Made by a program: the position numbers and the translations under genes. Below the pieces are notes generated by a model that saw only the letters and a program-made list of their open reading frames with translations, did not search any database and was not told the DNA's origin. From positions 1-9,082 of the forward strand of contig CALWXY010000189.1 of NCBI GenBank assembly GCA_944385595.1: DNA of 9,082 nucleotides, given 5' to 3'. Below are positions 1-6,195 of the stretch, in pieces; the stretch's first letter is position 1; every line of letters begins with the position of its first letter. The DNA is from an uncultured Oscillospiraceae bacterium. Lineage in GTDB: Bacteria; Bacillota; Clostridia; Oscillospirales; Oscillospiraceae.

Positions 1-782
1 CCTATTCTAACGGCACGGTCACAAACTTCCTGATTCTCTCCGCCGAGGAGCGCGGCATAGGCGGCGCCTCGCTCTACTTCACCGTCCTCGCGGCGTTCCT
101 GGTATTCTTCAGGCCCACGGCGGGCAAGCTCTCCGATAAGCTCGGCCTCACCTGCATACTGATTCCCGCCTATCTTTTCACAAGCACAGGCCTGATTATG
201 ATTGCGCACGCGCCCAACATCTATATTCTTCTCTTTGCAGCGGCGATCAAGGCGCTGACCGGCGCGGAGATTTACATTTCGGAGATTGACTACGGTCTGC
301 TGGAGCTGATGAACGCCCGCTTTGACGCCCCCAATATGCCGCCATTCCGCGCATTTGAGGCGGACCATCTTCTGAAAGACGGCGACGTACTTGATTTTGG
401 AAACATCAGGCTGGAGTGCATACTCACGCCCGGCCACACCCCCGGCGCCATGTCGTTTTTCTTTGACGACCGCGACGACGCGACCGGCGAAACGGTGCGT
501 GTTGGCATACATGGCGGGCTGGGCGTACGCCTGATGTCCGACGAGATGCTGGCGCTGTTTGATTTTCCGAAATCGCTGCGTAAGCGCTTTATCGAGGACA
601 TGACGAAGATGGCGGATTGGGAGATAGACGTGTGCGCGCCGAGCCACTCGAACGTCATAGATTTCGCCGGCATGGTCGAGGACCTTGAGGACCCGATGGA
701 CTACAGCATGTTCGTGAACAGACAAATTTGGCGTGATTTGATTACCAGATGCAGGGATGAAGCCCTTGCGCTGGAAGCATAG
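1..782 (+). pseudogene. MFS transporter / metallo-beta-lactamase-fold chimera (5' end outside window)
   Basis: One frame is open from base 3 to the TAG at 780-782 (259 visible residues). Visible residues 1-80 are transporter-like: hydrophobic segments flank an RPTAGKLSDKLG loop (residues 37-48) resembling the MFS RPxxGRLSDRxG motif. From about residue 81 the protein changes to a soluble metallo-beta-lactamase fold, with TGAEIYISE (86-94), TPGHTPG (142-148, His145) and APSHSN (212-217, His215). The N-terminal HxHxDH metal-binding motif of that family is absent, and the transporter half stops after about three helices, so neither half looks functional. The switch falls near bases 230-250, around AAAIKALTG, a string that could fit either family and suggests microhomology-driven deletion. 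The ATG at 198 sits inside the transporter part and is not a credible start. An assembly join is the main alternative. That the two families are joined in frame is seen directly; the cause is inferred. Confidence 0.7.
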
Positions 783-793
783 TCGTGAGAATG

Positions 794-830
794 AAAAGCA
801 GCCCCGGAGAAAATCTCCGGGGCTGCTTTT
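794..830. terminator. Bidirectional rho-independent terminator
   Basis: A perfect 17-bp inverted repeat (794-810 with 814-830) encloses a 3-nt AAA loop. Its GC-rich core is GCAGCCCCGGAGA. It is flanked by AAAA on the left and TTTTT on the right, so it gives a U-tract in both directions. It lies between the stop of the plus-strand chimeric gene (782) and the stop of the minus-strand GntR gene (844), the expected place for a shared terminator of convergent genes. Confidence 0.93.
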
Positions 831-843
831 TGCGTCCGGCAGC

Positions 844-1575
844 TCAAAGCCTTGCGCTCTCAGGAAAGTTCACGACGTATTTCTGTATGTGCGGCGGGAA
901 GCGTATCTCGCCCTGTCCGCCGCAGAGGTGGCGCATTACCCGCTCGCCCATGGGCGAGCGGTCGCCTCTTATGATGGCGTCGTACACCGCCCGGTGGCCG
1001 TCGTAGAAAAACGGCGAGCCGGCGTGCAGCTCCGTCTGCTCGCTAAACGAATTTATATAGCGCAGCCTGTCGAGCTGGGCGCATGAGCGGCACATGGCCG
1101 CGTATGTCCATGGCTTGCCCGCCGCCGCGAACAGCAGACGGTGGAACTCGTTGTCCAGCTCGAAAAAGCGCTCGCGCTTCATCGGGTCGCGCACGAACAG
1201 CTCCTGGATGTTGAGATTCTCCCGCAGCCTCTCCCTGTACTCTGGCGACAGCCCCTGCGCGCACAGCTGCTCTATCACCGCGGCCTCCAGAGTGCAGCGG
1301 ATGAATATGTTCTCCTGCAGCAGCCCGTAGTCGATATACGAGACCGTTGTGCTGCTCTGGGAGCGGACGTCCACAAGCCCCTCCTCGCGCAGCCGCGACA
1401 GCGCCTGGCGGAACGGTGTGCTGCTTATGCCGAGCTCGCTAGTGAGCTCGGCCTCGTTCAGCCTCTGCCCGGGCTTGAGCGCCAGCCGCATTATGTTGTA
1501 ATAGAGATTGCGGTAGGCGTACTGGCTGTTGTTTTCGTTTTGCCTTTTGGGCGTGACGGTCAGTATGTTCTCCAT
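844..1575 (-). CDS. GntR-family transcriptional regulator, FadR/FCD subfamily
   Basis: A 243-residue DNA-binding regulator of normal length for the FCD subfamily. Residues about 20-80 form the winged helix, with the recognition segment ISSTPFRQALSRLREEGLV (50-68) after LNEAELTSELG. Residues about 90-220 form the all-helical FCD ligand-binding domain. Its metal/ligand site is visible as Asp141 and His145 (DNEFH), His194 (GHRAVYDAI) and His216 (VMRHL). Members of the family bind small organic acids and usually repress an adjacent catabolic operon. I chose the ATG at 1573-1575 because AGGTGG lies 6 nt upstream of it. A longer frame starting at 1644 would begin upstream of the predicted promoter. 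The gene is divergent from the TRAP-aldolase operon, which it probably controls, and it ends at the 794-830 terminator. The ligand is unknown. Confidence 0.93.
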   Translation of the reverse strand: MENILTVTPKRQNENNSQYAYRNLYYNIMRLALKPGQRLNEAELTSELGISSTPFRQALSRLREEGLVDVRSQSSTTVSYIDYGLLQENIFIRCTLEAAVIEQLCAQGLSPEYRERLRENLNIQELFVRDPMKRERFFELDNEFHRLLFAAAGKPWTYAAMCRSCAQLDRLRYINSFSEQTELHAGSPFFYDGHRAVYDAIIRGDRSPMGERVMRHLCGGQGEIRFPPHIQKYVVNFPESARL

Positions 1576-1609
1576 AATATACCACCTGAATTTGCCTCGA
1601 CTTGAATTT

Positions 1610-1638
1610 ATTTTACTACCGCTCTGCATAAAAATCAA
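1610..1638 (-). promoter_or_regulatory. Predicted sigma-70 promoter of the GntR gene
   Basis: On the minus strand TTGATT (1638-1633) and TAAAAT (1615-1610) are separated by 17 nt. The predicted start near 1603 gives a leader of about 27 nt to the ATG at 1575. Its position excludes the upstream in-frame ATG at 1644 as a start. The stretch GAATTTATTTTAC (1604-1616), read on the plus strand, covers the -10 box and resembles one arm of the palindrome at 1741-1772. It may be an autoregulatory half-site, though the match is imperfect. Confidence 0.7.
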
Positions 1639-1686
1639 AGCCATTTTTCCCGTTTGCCTGATTTTTGCCCAAAATCGCCCTCAGAT

Positions 1687-1713
1687 AATTTGTAAATTTG
1701 TGCGATTGACAAA
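1687..1713. repeat. AATTTGT direct repeat and TTTGT-N7-ACAAA inverted repeat at the dctP -35
   Basis: AATTTGT occurs twice with an 8-bp period (1687-1693 and 1695-1701). The second copy's TTTGT (1697-1701) forms an inverted repeat with ACAAA (1709-1713) that spans the -35 box. The location suits a regulator binding site, but the DNA here is AT-rich and the repeats are short, so chance is possible. Confidence 0.35.
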
Positions 1714-1735
1714 ATTTCCGGCAAAATGGTATCAT
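1706..1735 (+). promoter_or_regulatory. Predicted sigma-70 promoter of the TRAP-aldolase operon
   Basis: A perfect -35 box TTGACA (1706-1711) is followed after 18 nt by TATCAT (1730-1735). Transcription would start near 1741-1743, exactly where the 32-bp palindrome begins, leaving a leader of about 64 nt before dctP. No other promoter is evident ahead of the following four genes, which are closely spaced or overlapping, so this one probably drives the whole operon through 6092. Confidence 0.78.
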
Positions 1736-1740
1736 ATTTG

Positions 1741-1772
1741 CGTAAACTAGAATTTTAGAATTCTACTTTACG
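1741..1772. promoter_or_regulatory. 32-bp near-perfect palindrome, likely operator at the transcription start
   Basis: The two 16-bp half-sites, centred between 1756 and 1757, match at 14 of 16 symmetric positions. The outer arms are CGTAAA/TTTACG and the inner arms TAGAATT/AATTCTA, with mismatches only at the seventh and fifteenth position of each arm. It contains the perfect 10-mer TAGAATTCTA (1756-1765). It starts at the predicted +1, a classic place for repressor binding, and the divergent GntR/FCD protein is the obvious candidate. In RNA the same bases could fold into a 5' hairpin (6 bp, one mismatch, 7 bp, UUAG loop), so an effect on message stability is an alternative. The symmetry is seen; the regulator assignment is inferred. 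Confidence 0.72.
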
Positions 1773-1805
1773 GCCCAACTATAACAAATAAGGAGGAAAT
1801 GGAAA

Positions 1806-2819
1806 ATGAAACGAGGCATAGCATTACTGCTGGCGCTGCTGATGCTGGCGTCGATTGCGGCCTGCGGCGGGAGCAAGGAGTCCGCCGCACCGGAGAGCGC
1901 CGCGCCGGAGACGGCCGAGCCCATCACGCTCATACTCGGCCACACCAATAGTGAGACGGATTCCCGCCACACCATGGTGCTCAAGTTCAAGGAGCTGGTG
2001 GAGGAGCGCTCCAACGGCGAGCTGCTCATCGACATCTACGCCGGCGGCACGCTCGGCAACCAGTCCGAGGAGGTCGAGGGCCTCAAGCTCCGCACCCAGG
2101 ACATTCTGGTCGAGGGCTTCAACATAGTCTCCTTCTACAGCGACATGTGCAACGACACCCTGCCCTATCTCTACGACAGCTACGAGCACTTCATGGCCTG
2201 CTGGTATGACAGCGAGGTCGGCGACATGTGGAAGAGCTACGCGAGCGACGCGGGCTTCACCGTGTTCGCCCCATCCTACCGCGGCTTCCGCGTCGTGACC
2301 AGCATGGTGCCGTTCACCAACGCCGACGAGGTCGCGGGGCTCAAAATCCGCGTACCCGGCGGCGACGTCTGGAGCAAGACCTGGCAGCAGCTCGGCGCGC
2401 AGCCGACACCCATGGATCTCTCCGAGGTCATCACCGGCCTGCAGCAGGGCACCGTCCAGGCTCAGGAGAACCCCGTGCTGCTCTCCTACAGCTACGGCTT
2501 TGCCGACGTCTGCGACTACCTGATACTCACCAACCACGTCTGCGGCGCGGACATCTTCATCATGGACAACGACCGCTTCGCCGAGCTCAGCGAGGAGCAC
2601 CAGCAGATACTGCTCGAGGCCGCCGAGGAGTGCGCGAGGGAAATCAGCGAGTATAACTACAGCGAGGAGGCCAACTATATCAGCCTGTTCGAGGAGAAGG
2701 GCGTCACCGTCATCGAGCCCGACCTTGAGAGCATCCGCGCGAAATTCGACACCTTCGTGGCCGACAACTTCCCGCAGAACCTCGACGTGGCCGAGGCCAT
2801 CCGCGCAGTGGAGTATTGA
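1806..2819 (+). CDS. dctP: TRAP transporter substrate-binding lipoprotein DctP
   Basis: A 337-residue extracytoplasmic binding protein of a tripartite ATP-independent periplasmic (TRAP) transporter. It captures the solute and delivers it to the DctQM membrane pair. Residues 1-19 are a lipoprotein signal with Cys20 in a SIAAC lipobox. An acidic Ala/Pro/Glu-rich linker with a tandem SAAPE repeat follows (26-39). The family's hallmark arginine is in GLKIRVP (178-184, Arg182), the residue that normally contacts a substrate carboxylate. A second conserved region is TPMDLSEVITGLQQGTVQAQ (201-220) followed by ENP. AGGAGG (1791-1796) lies 9 nt before the ATG. An ATG at 1799 is out of frame and too close to the ribosome site. 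As the first gene of the operon it sits directly downstream of the palindrome. A carboxylate-bearing ligand is likely from the family; its identity cannot be read from sequence. Confidence 0.95.
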   Translation: MKRGIALLLALLMLASIAACGGSKESAAPESAAPETAEPITLILGHTNSETDSRHTMVLKFKELVEERSNGELLIDIYAGGTLGNQSEEVEGLKLRTQDILVEGFNIVSFYSDMCNDTLPYLYDSYEHFMACWYDSEVGDMWKSYASDAGFTVFAPSYRGFRVVTSMVPFTNADEVAGLKIRVPGGDVWSKTWQQLGAQPTPMDLSEVITGLQQGTVQAQENPVLLSYSYGFADVCDYLILTNHVCGADIFIMDNDRFAELSEEHQQILLEAAEECAREISEYNYSEEANYISLFEEKGVTVIEPDLESIRAKFDTFVADNFPQNLDVAEAIRAVEY

Positions 2820-2834
2820 GAGCCGCCCCCGGCC

Positions 2835-2839
2835 GGAGG
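2835..2839 (+). promoter_or_regulatory. Ribosome-binding site that fixes the dctQ GTG start
   Basis: GGAGG lies 9 nt upstream of GTG 2849-2851. The only longer in-frame option, TTG at 2816, overlaps the dctP stop. It would add 11 residues (RAAPGRRITP after the initiator) unlike a DctQ N-terminus and would place this ribosome site inside the gene. GTG 2849 is therefore preferred. Confidence 0.8.
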
Positions 2840-2848
2840 ATTACGCCT

Positions 2849-3343
2849 GTGAAGAAGATACTCGATTTTATAGAAAAGCTGCTGCTGTTCGTCCTCGGCC
2901 TGCTGATGACGGCCATGGTCGCCGTGATATTCATGCAGGTGGTGCTGCGCTACAGCTTCCACAGCGCCACCAACTGGGCGGATGAGTTCGCCAGATACTG
3001 CATGATATGGGTCGTGTTCCTGGCCTGCCCCGTGGGATACCGGCGGCACAGCCACATCCGCATCGACGTGCTCACCCGCTGCCTGCCGCACCGGGCGCAG
3101 AGGGCGCTGGAGCTCGCCATGTATATTTTGCAGATAGTCTTCCTTGCGGTCGTGCTCACGGCCGGTCTGGAGTATATAGACTCTATCCAAAACCAGAACT
3201 CGCTCGCGCTCAAGGTGAACATGCAGTATGTCCACATGGGCACGGTCATCGGCGCCGGGCTGATGATAGTTTTCATCCTCGAGCGCATAGGCACAGACTA
3301 TGTTCTTCCTCTCGTGAGGAAGCGGAAGGGGGATGCCGCATGA
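2849..3343 (+). CDS. dctQ: TRAP transporter small permease DctQ
   Basis: A 164-residue small membrane subunit of the TRAP system, which pairs with DctM and docks the binding protein. Four hydrophobic segments are visible at about 11-33, 47-63, 88-107 and 128-146. The family signature NWADEFAR (42-49; Asn42, Trp43, Glu46, Arg49) precedes the second segment, and the basic loop YRRHSHIRIDVL (64-75) follows it. Length is typical. The start is GTG, set by the ribosome site at 2835-2839, 29 nt after the dctP stop. The gene overlaps dctM by 4 nt (ATGA), implying translational coupling and equal dosage of the two membrane subunits. Confidence 0.93.
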   Translation: MKKILDFIEKLLLFVLGLLMTAMVAVIFMQVVLRYSFHSATNWADEFARYCMIWVVFLACPVGYRRHSHIRIDVLTRCLPHRAQRALELAMYILQIVFLAVVLTAGLEYIDSIQNQNSLALKVNMQYVHMGTVIGAGLMIVFILERIGTDYVLPLVRKRKGDAA

Positions 3344-4617
3344 ACACGGGCGCACTGCTGCTCATAACCATGATAGTGCTCGTCCTGCTCGGCATGCCCA
3401 TAGCCTTTGCCATAGGCTTTGCCTCTATGTGCTGCATGTTCAGCGGCGGCTATCTGCTCACCATAATGCCGCAGAAGCTCTTCTCCGGGCTCGACTCATT
3501 CGCGCTGCTGGCCATACCGTATTTCCTGCTGGCCGGCAACATCATGGGCCAGGGCGGCATCACGAAAAAAATACTCGACTTTGCCTCGGCGGCCTTCGGC
3601 TGGCTGAAGGGCAGCCTCGCCATCATCACCGTTGTGGCCTCGGCCATATTCGCGGCGCTGACCGGCTCCGGCATAGCCACGGTCAGCGGCATAGGCGGCA
3701 TAACCATCCCCGCCATGAAGGACGAGGGCTACGACACCGAGTTCGCCGCGGCCATAGCTGCCAACTCCGCCATACTCGGCCCGCTGATTCCGCCTAGCAT
3801 ATTCATGATAGTCTACGGCACATCGTCGGACACCGACGTGACCGCGCTGTTCAAAGGCGGGCTGCTGCCCGGCATACTGCTGGCCGTGCTGCTCGCCGTG
3901 TACTGCAACGTCTACGCCCGCCGCCACGGCCTGAAATCGGCCTCGAAGCGCTTCGACATCCGCGAGGTCGGGCGCCAGGCGATGAGGAGTATATGGGCGC
4001 TGCTCATGCCGGTCGTGCTGCTGGGCGTCATATTCGGCGGAATCTGCACCCCGACCGAGGCCGCGGCCGTGGCCTGCGTCTACACAGCCGTTATCGCCGT
4101 GTTCGTCTACCGGCTGATAAAGCCGAGACAGCTCTTCACCATTGCGGTTGAGAGCGGCGTCACCGTCGGCATCACCATGATTCTCATGGGCACCTCTAAA
4201 ATCTCCGGCTGGGTGCTCACCATAGCCAAGGTGCCCACAATCATCGCGACGGCGATAATGGACCTCTCCGACAGCCCGCTCATCATCATGCTGCTCATAA
4301 ACCTGTTCCTGCTGGTGGTCGGCATGTTCATGGAGGCCAACGCCGCCATAGTCATACTCACGCCCATACTGCTGCCCGTGGCGCGCTACTGCGGCATAGG
4401 CCCCGTGCAGTTCGGCACCATACTTTGCCTCAATCTCTGCATGGGCCTGGTGACGCCGCCGGTCGGCGGCTGCCTCACCATAGGCAACGAGATAGCAAAG
4501 GGGCGCATTGAGCACACATTCATCAAATCGCTGCCGCTCATAGGCATAGAGTGTATAGTACTCATCCTCGTGAACGCCGTACCGGCGATGTCGACCTGGC
4601 TCGCGGGGACGCCGTGA
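3340..4617 (+). CDS. dctM: TRAP transporter large permease DctM
   Basis: A 425-residue large membrane subunit that carries the transport pathway and the ion coupling of the TRAP system. It is hydrophobic throughout with about a dozen helices. Family landmarks are LAIPYFLLAGNIM (57-69), the GPLIPPS segment (147-153), GGICTPTEAAAVA (233-245) and VTPPVG (371-376). The frame stays open upstream to 3007, but that part is out of phase with dctQ coding and is not real. ATG 3340 follows AAGGGGG (3326-3332) by 7 nt, overlaps the dctQ stop as ATGA and begins with a typical DctM N-terminus. The first five Ile codons are all ATA, unusual for such GC-rich DNA. The gene ends 30 nt before the first aldolase gene. 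Confidence 0.95.
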   Translation: MNTGALLLITMIVLVLLGMPIAFAIGFASMCCMFSGGYLLTIMPQKLFSGLDSFALLAIPYFLLAGNIMGQGGITKKILDFASAAFGWLKGSLAIITVVASAIFAALTGSGIATVSGIGGITIPAMKDEGYDTEFAAAIAANSAILGPLIPPSIFMIVYGTSSDTDVTALFKGGLLPGILLAVLLAVYCNVYARRHGLKSASKRFDIREVGRQAMRSIWALLMPVVLLGVIFGGICTPTEAAAVACVYTAVIAVFVYRLIKPRQLFTIAVESGVTVGITMILMGTSKISGWVLTIAKVPTIIATAIMDLSDSPLIIMLLINLFLLVVGMFMEANAAIVILTPILLPVARYCGIGPVQFGTILCLNLCMGLVTPPVGGCLTIGNEIAKGRIEHTFIKSLPLIGIECIVLILVNAVPAMSTWLAGTP

Positions 4618-4647
4618 ACGGATTTGGACAAGCAAGTGAGGTAAACA

Positions 4648-5391
4648 ATGAAGCTATTTGACATCAAGACAGATCGCGCGGCGATAGAGGCGGTGGCCTC
4701 GCGCGCGGAATACGCCGCCCTGCTCGTCCCCTCGCCGCGCAGGGCCTACATAGAGGCGGCGTGCGCCGCGGCCAGGCGGCTGGGCTTTGCCGCCGTGCTC
4801 GCCACGCCTTTCGACTGCCCCGCCGTGCTGCGGGAGCTGGAGGGCTCCGGCGTCGAGACCGTGTGTATGAACGCCATGAACCACGCGCTCGACGAGAACC
4901 TCGACTGCCGCCTCGCCGGGACGAAAATCCTGCTGGCGGCGGGCGTGCGGAATTTTGAGCTGGCCGTGCCCGTCGGCATGCTGCGCGACAGCAAATTCGA
5001 CGGGCTAAAAGCCCAGCTTGCGGCGCTCACGGAAAAAATTCACGCCGCCGGCGGCAGAGCCGGCGTCATACTCGAGCCGGAGCAGATGGAGCGCGAGGCC
5101 ATGGCGCACCTCATCGACACGGCAGTCGGGGCGCAGGCCGACTGGATACGCCTGTGCAGCGGCTTCGGCGAGGTCTGCGGCACCGAGGGCGGGCGCACCA
5201 CAGTGAACACGCTGTGCTTCGCGCTGGAGCGCAGCGCCGGCAGGCTGCCGGTCAAGGCCGGCGGCGGCTGGGACTACTCCTATCTCGAGGACTGCGCCGA
5301 GTATATAGACTGCGGCGCCGCCAGAGTGGACGCCGGCCCCCGCTTCGCCGCGCAGCTCGACGCCCTGGGATACAGGAGGGATGCCCTATGA
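4648..5391 (+). CDS. DeoC/LacD-type aldolase paralogue with altered catalytic residues
   Basis: A 247-residue protein with the (beta/alpha)8 pattern of class I aldolases of the DeoC family. It aligns along its whole length with the next gene: both begin MKLF and end in DALGYR/DELGYQ. In DERA enzymes catalysis uses an Asp in EIDMV and two Lys, in the KTSTG and KASGG motifs. Here FELAV (103-107) has Ala106 for the Asp, WIRLCSG (166-172) has Arg168 for the Schiff-base Lys, and only VKAGGG (202-207) keeps Lys203. Normal aldolase chemistry therefore looks lost or changed. The protein is also richer in Ala and more diverged than its partner. A modest GTGAGG (4636-4641) lies 6 nt before the ATG. The stop overlaps the next start (ATGA), so the two are probably made in equal amounts, perhaps as a mixed oligomer. 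Fold family is fairly sure; activity and substrate are unknown. Confidence 0.8.
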   Translation: MKLFDIKTDRAAIEAVASRAEYAALLVPSPRRAYIEAACAAARRLGFAAVLATPFDCPAVLRELEGSGVETVCMNAMNHALDENLDCRLAGTKILLAAGVRNFELAVPVGMLRDSKFDGLKAQLAALTEKIHAAGGRAGVILEPEQMEREAMAHLIDTAVGAQADWIRLCSGFGEVCGTEGGRTTVNTLCFALERSAGRLPVKAGGGWDYSYLEDCAEYIDCGAARVDAGPRFAAQLDALGYRRDAL

Positions 5392-6092
5392 TGAAGCTTT
5401 TCCAGTGCCCGCGCGACAACGGCAAAATCGCCGAGATAATGGAGCGCATAGAATACACGGCGCTGCTCAGCGCCAACGCCACCGACGCGGAGATCAAAAA
5501 GGCCTGCGACGACGCAAAACGCTTTAAAATGGCGCGCATGGTGCCGTTTCAGGCGTATATAAAGGATGTGTTCAGGCACCTCGAGGGCAGCGATGTAAAG
5601 GTGGTGCAGGGCTGCTGCGATGTGTTCCACCCGGTTCAGCGGGCGCATATAGTCGAGGAGGGGCTCAAAATGGGCTGCTGCGAGGTCGACATCGTCGGCC
5701 AGCAGGCGCTGTTTTTCGACAGGCGCTACGACGAGTACCAGGCCGACATCCACCGCTGCGCCGAGATTGCCGCGCGCTACGGCGCGCCGCTCAAGGTCAT
5801 CATAGAGACGGGCTTCCTGACCGACGAGGAGAAGATACTCATGTCGCGCCTCAGTCTCGAGGCAGGCGCGACGTATATCAAGACCTGCATGGGCATGCGC
5901 GGCGGGCGCTGCTCGATGCACGACCTGCTGCTGCTGAAAAACGCCTTTGGCGACGGGATAAAGCTGAAGGCCTCCGGCGGCGTGGCCTCACTCGAGGACG
6001 CCTACGAGATGATACAGGCGGGAGCCGACCGCGTCGCGCTGCGCGGCCTCGCCGCACGGCAGCTCGATGAGCTTGGCTATCAGCCGGCCTAG
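5388..6092 (+). CDS. DeoC/LacD-family class I aldolase, catalytic residues intact
   Basis: A 234-residue deoxyribose-phosphate-aldolase-like enzyme expected to make or break a carbon-carbon bond through a lysine Schiff base in the cytoplasm. Landmarks in order are CEVDIV (98-103, Asp101), LKVIIETGFLTDEEK (135-149), YIKTCMG (163-169, Schiff-base Lys165), KLKASGG (192-198, Lys194) and the phosphate-loop-like AGADRVALRG (211-220). All three DERA catalytic positions are present. It diverges from standard DeoC at the VVGFPLG region, where it has QGCCDVFHP (74-82), so the substrate may not be deoxyribose 5-phosphate. ATG 5388 overlaps the previous stop; a second ATG at 5391 is equally possible and gives the same MKLF start as the paralogue. 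AGGAGGG (5374-5380) lies 7 nt upstream. This is the last gene of the operon; the terminator at 6149 follows. No kinase is encoded in the operon. Confidence 0.87.
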   Translation: MMKLFQCPRDNGKIAEIMERIEYTALLSANATDAEIKKACDDAKRFKMARMVPFQAYIKDVFRHLEGSDVKVVQGCCDVFHPVQRAHIVEEGLKMGCCEVDIVGQQALFFDRRYDEYQADIHRCAEIAARYGAPLKVIIETGFLTDEEKILMSRLSLEAGATYIKTCMGMRGGRCSMHDLLLLKNAFGDGIKLKASGGVASLEDAYEMIQAGADRVALRGLAARQLDELGYQPA

Positions 6093-6148
6093 ATGCGCGG
6101 CAAATTCTGCGTGATTATCCCATTCTCCAGATTTTCGACAAAAAATCT

Positions 6149-6178
6149 ATGCCCTCCGGCAAAATCGCCGGAGGGCAT
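6149..6178. terminator. Terminator hairpin between convergent genes
   Basis: A perfect 12-bp stem, ATGCCCTCCGGC (6149-6160) with its complement (6167-6178), encloses the loop AAAATC. An A6 run (6140-6145) just to the left gives a good U-tract for minus-strand transcripts from the PucR gene. On the plus side the trailing sequence TATT is a weak U-tract. It sits in the 103-nt gap between the second aldolase stop (6092) and the PucR stop (6196) and probably serves both. Confidence 0.85.
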
Positions 6179-6195
6179 TATTCTGTTGAGGCATA

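Noticed and set aside
1824..2600. Open frame of 258 codons on the minus strand opposite dctP
   Set aside because: Shadow frame with repetitive Val/Ala/Gly/Glu composition; no start signal and no domain.
3007..3339. Upstream extension of dctM giving a 536-residue protein
   Set aside because: The first 111 residues are dctQ read out of frame (Arg/His/Pro-rich), while ATG 3340 has a good ribosome site and the expected N-terminus.
3496..4635. Open frame of 379 codons on the minus strand opposite dctM
   Set aside because: Low-complexity His/Gly/Glu/Arg-rich translation is the usual antisense shadow of GC-rich membrane-protein codons; dctM is unmistakable on the plus strand.
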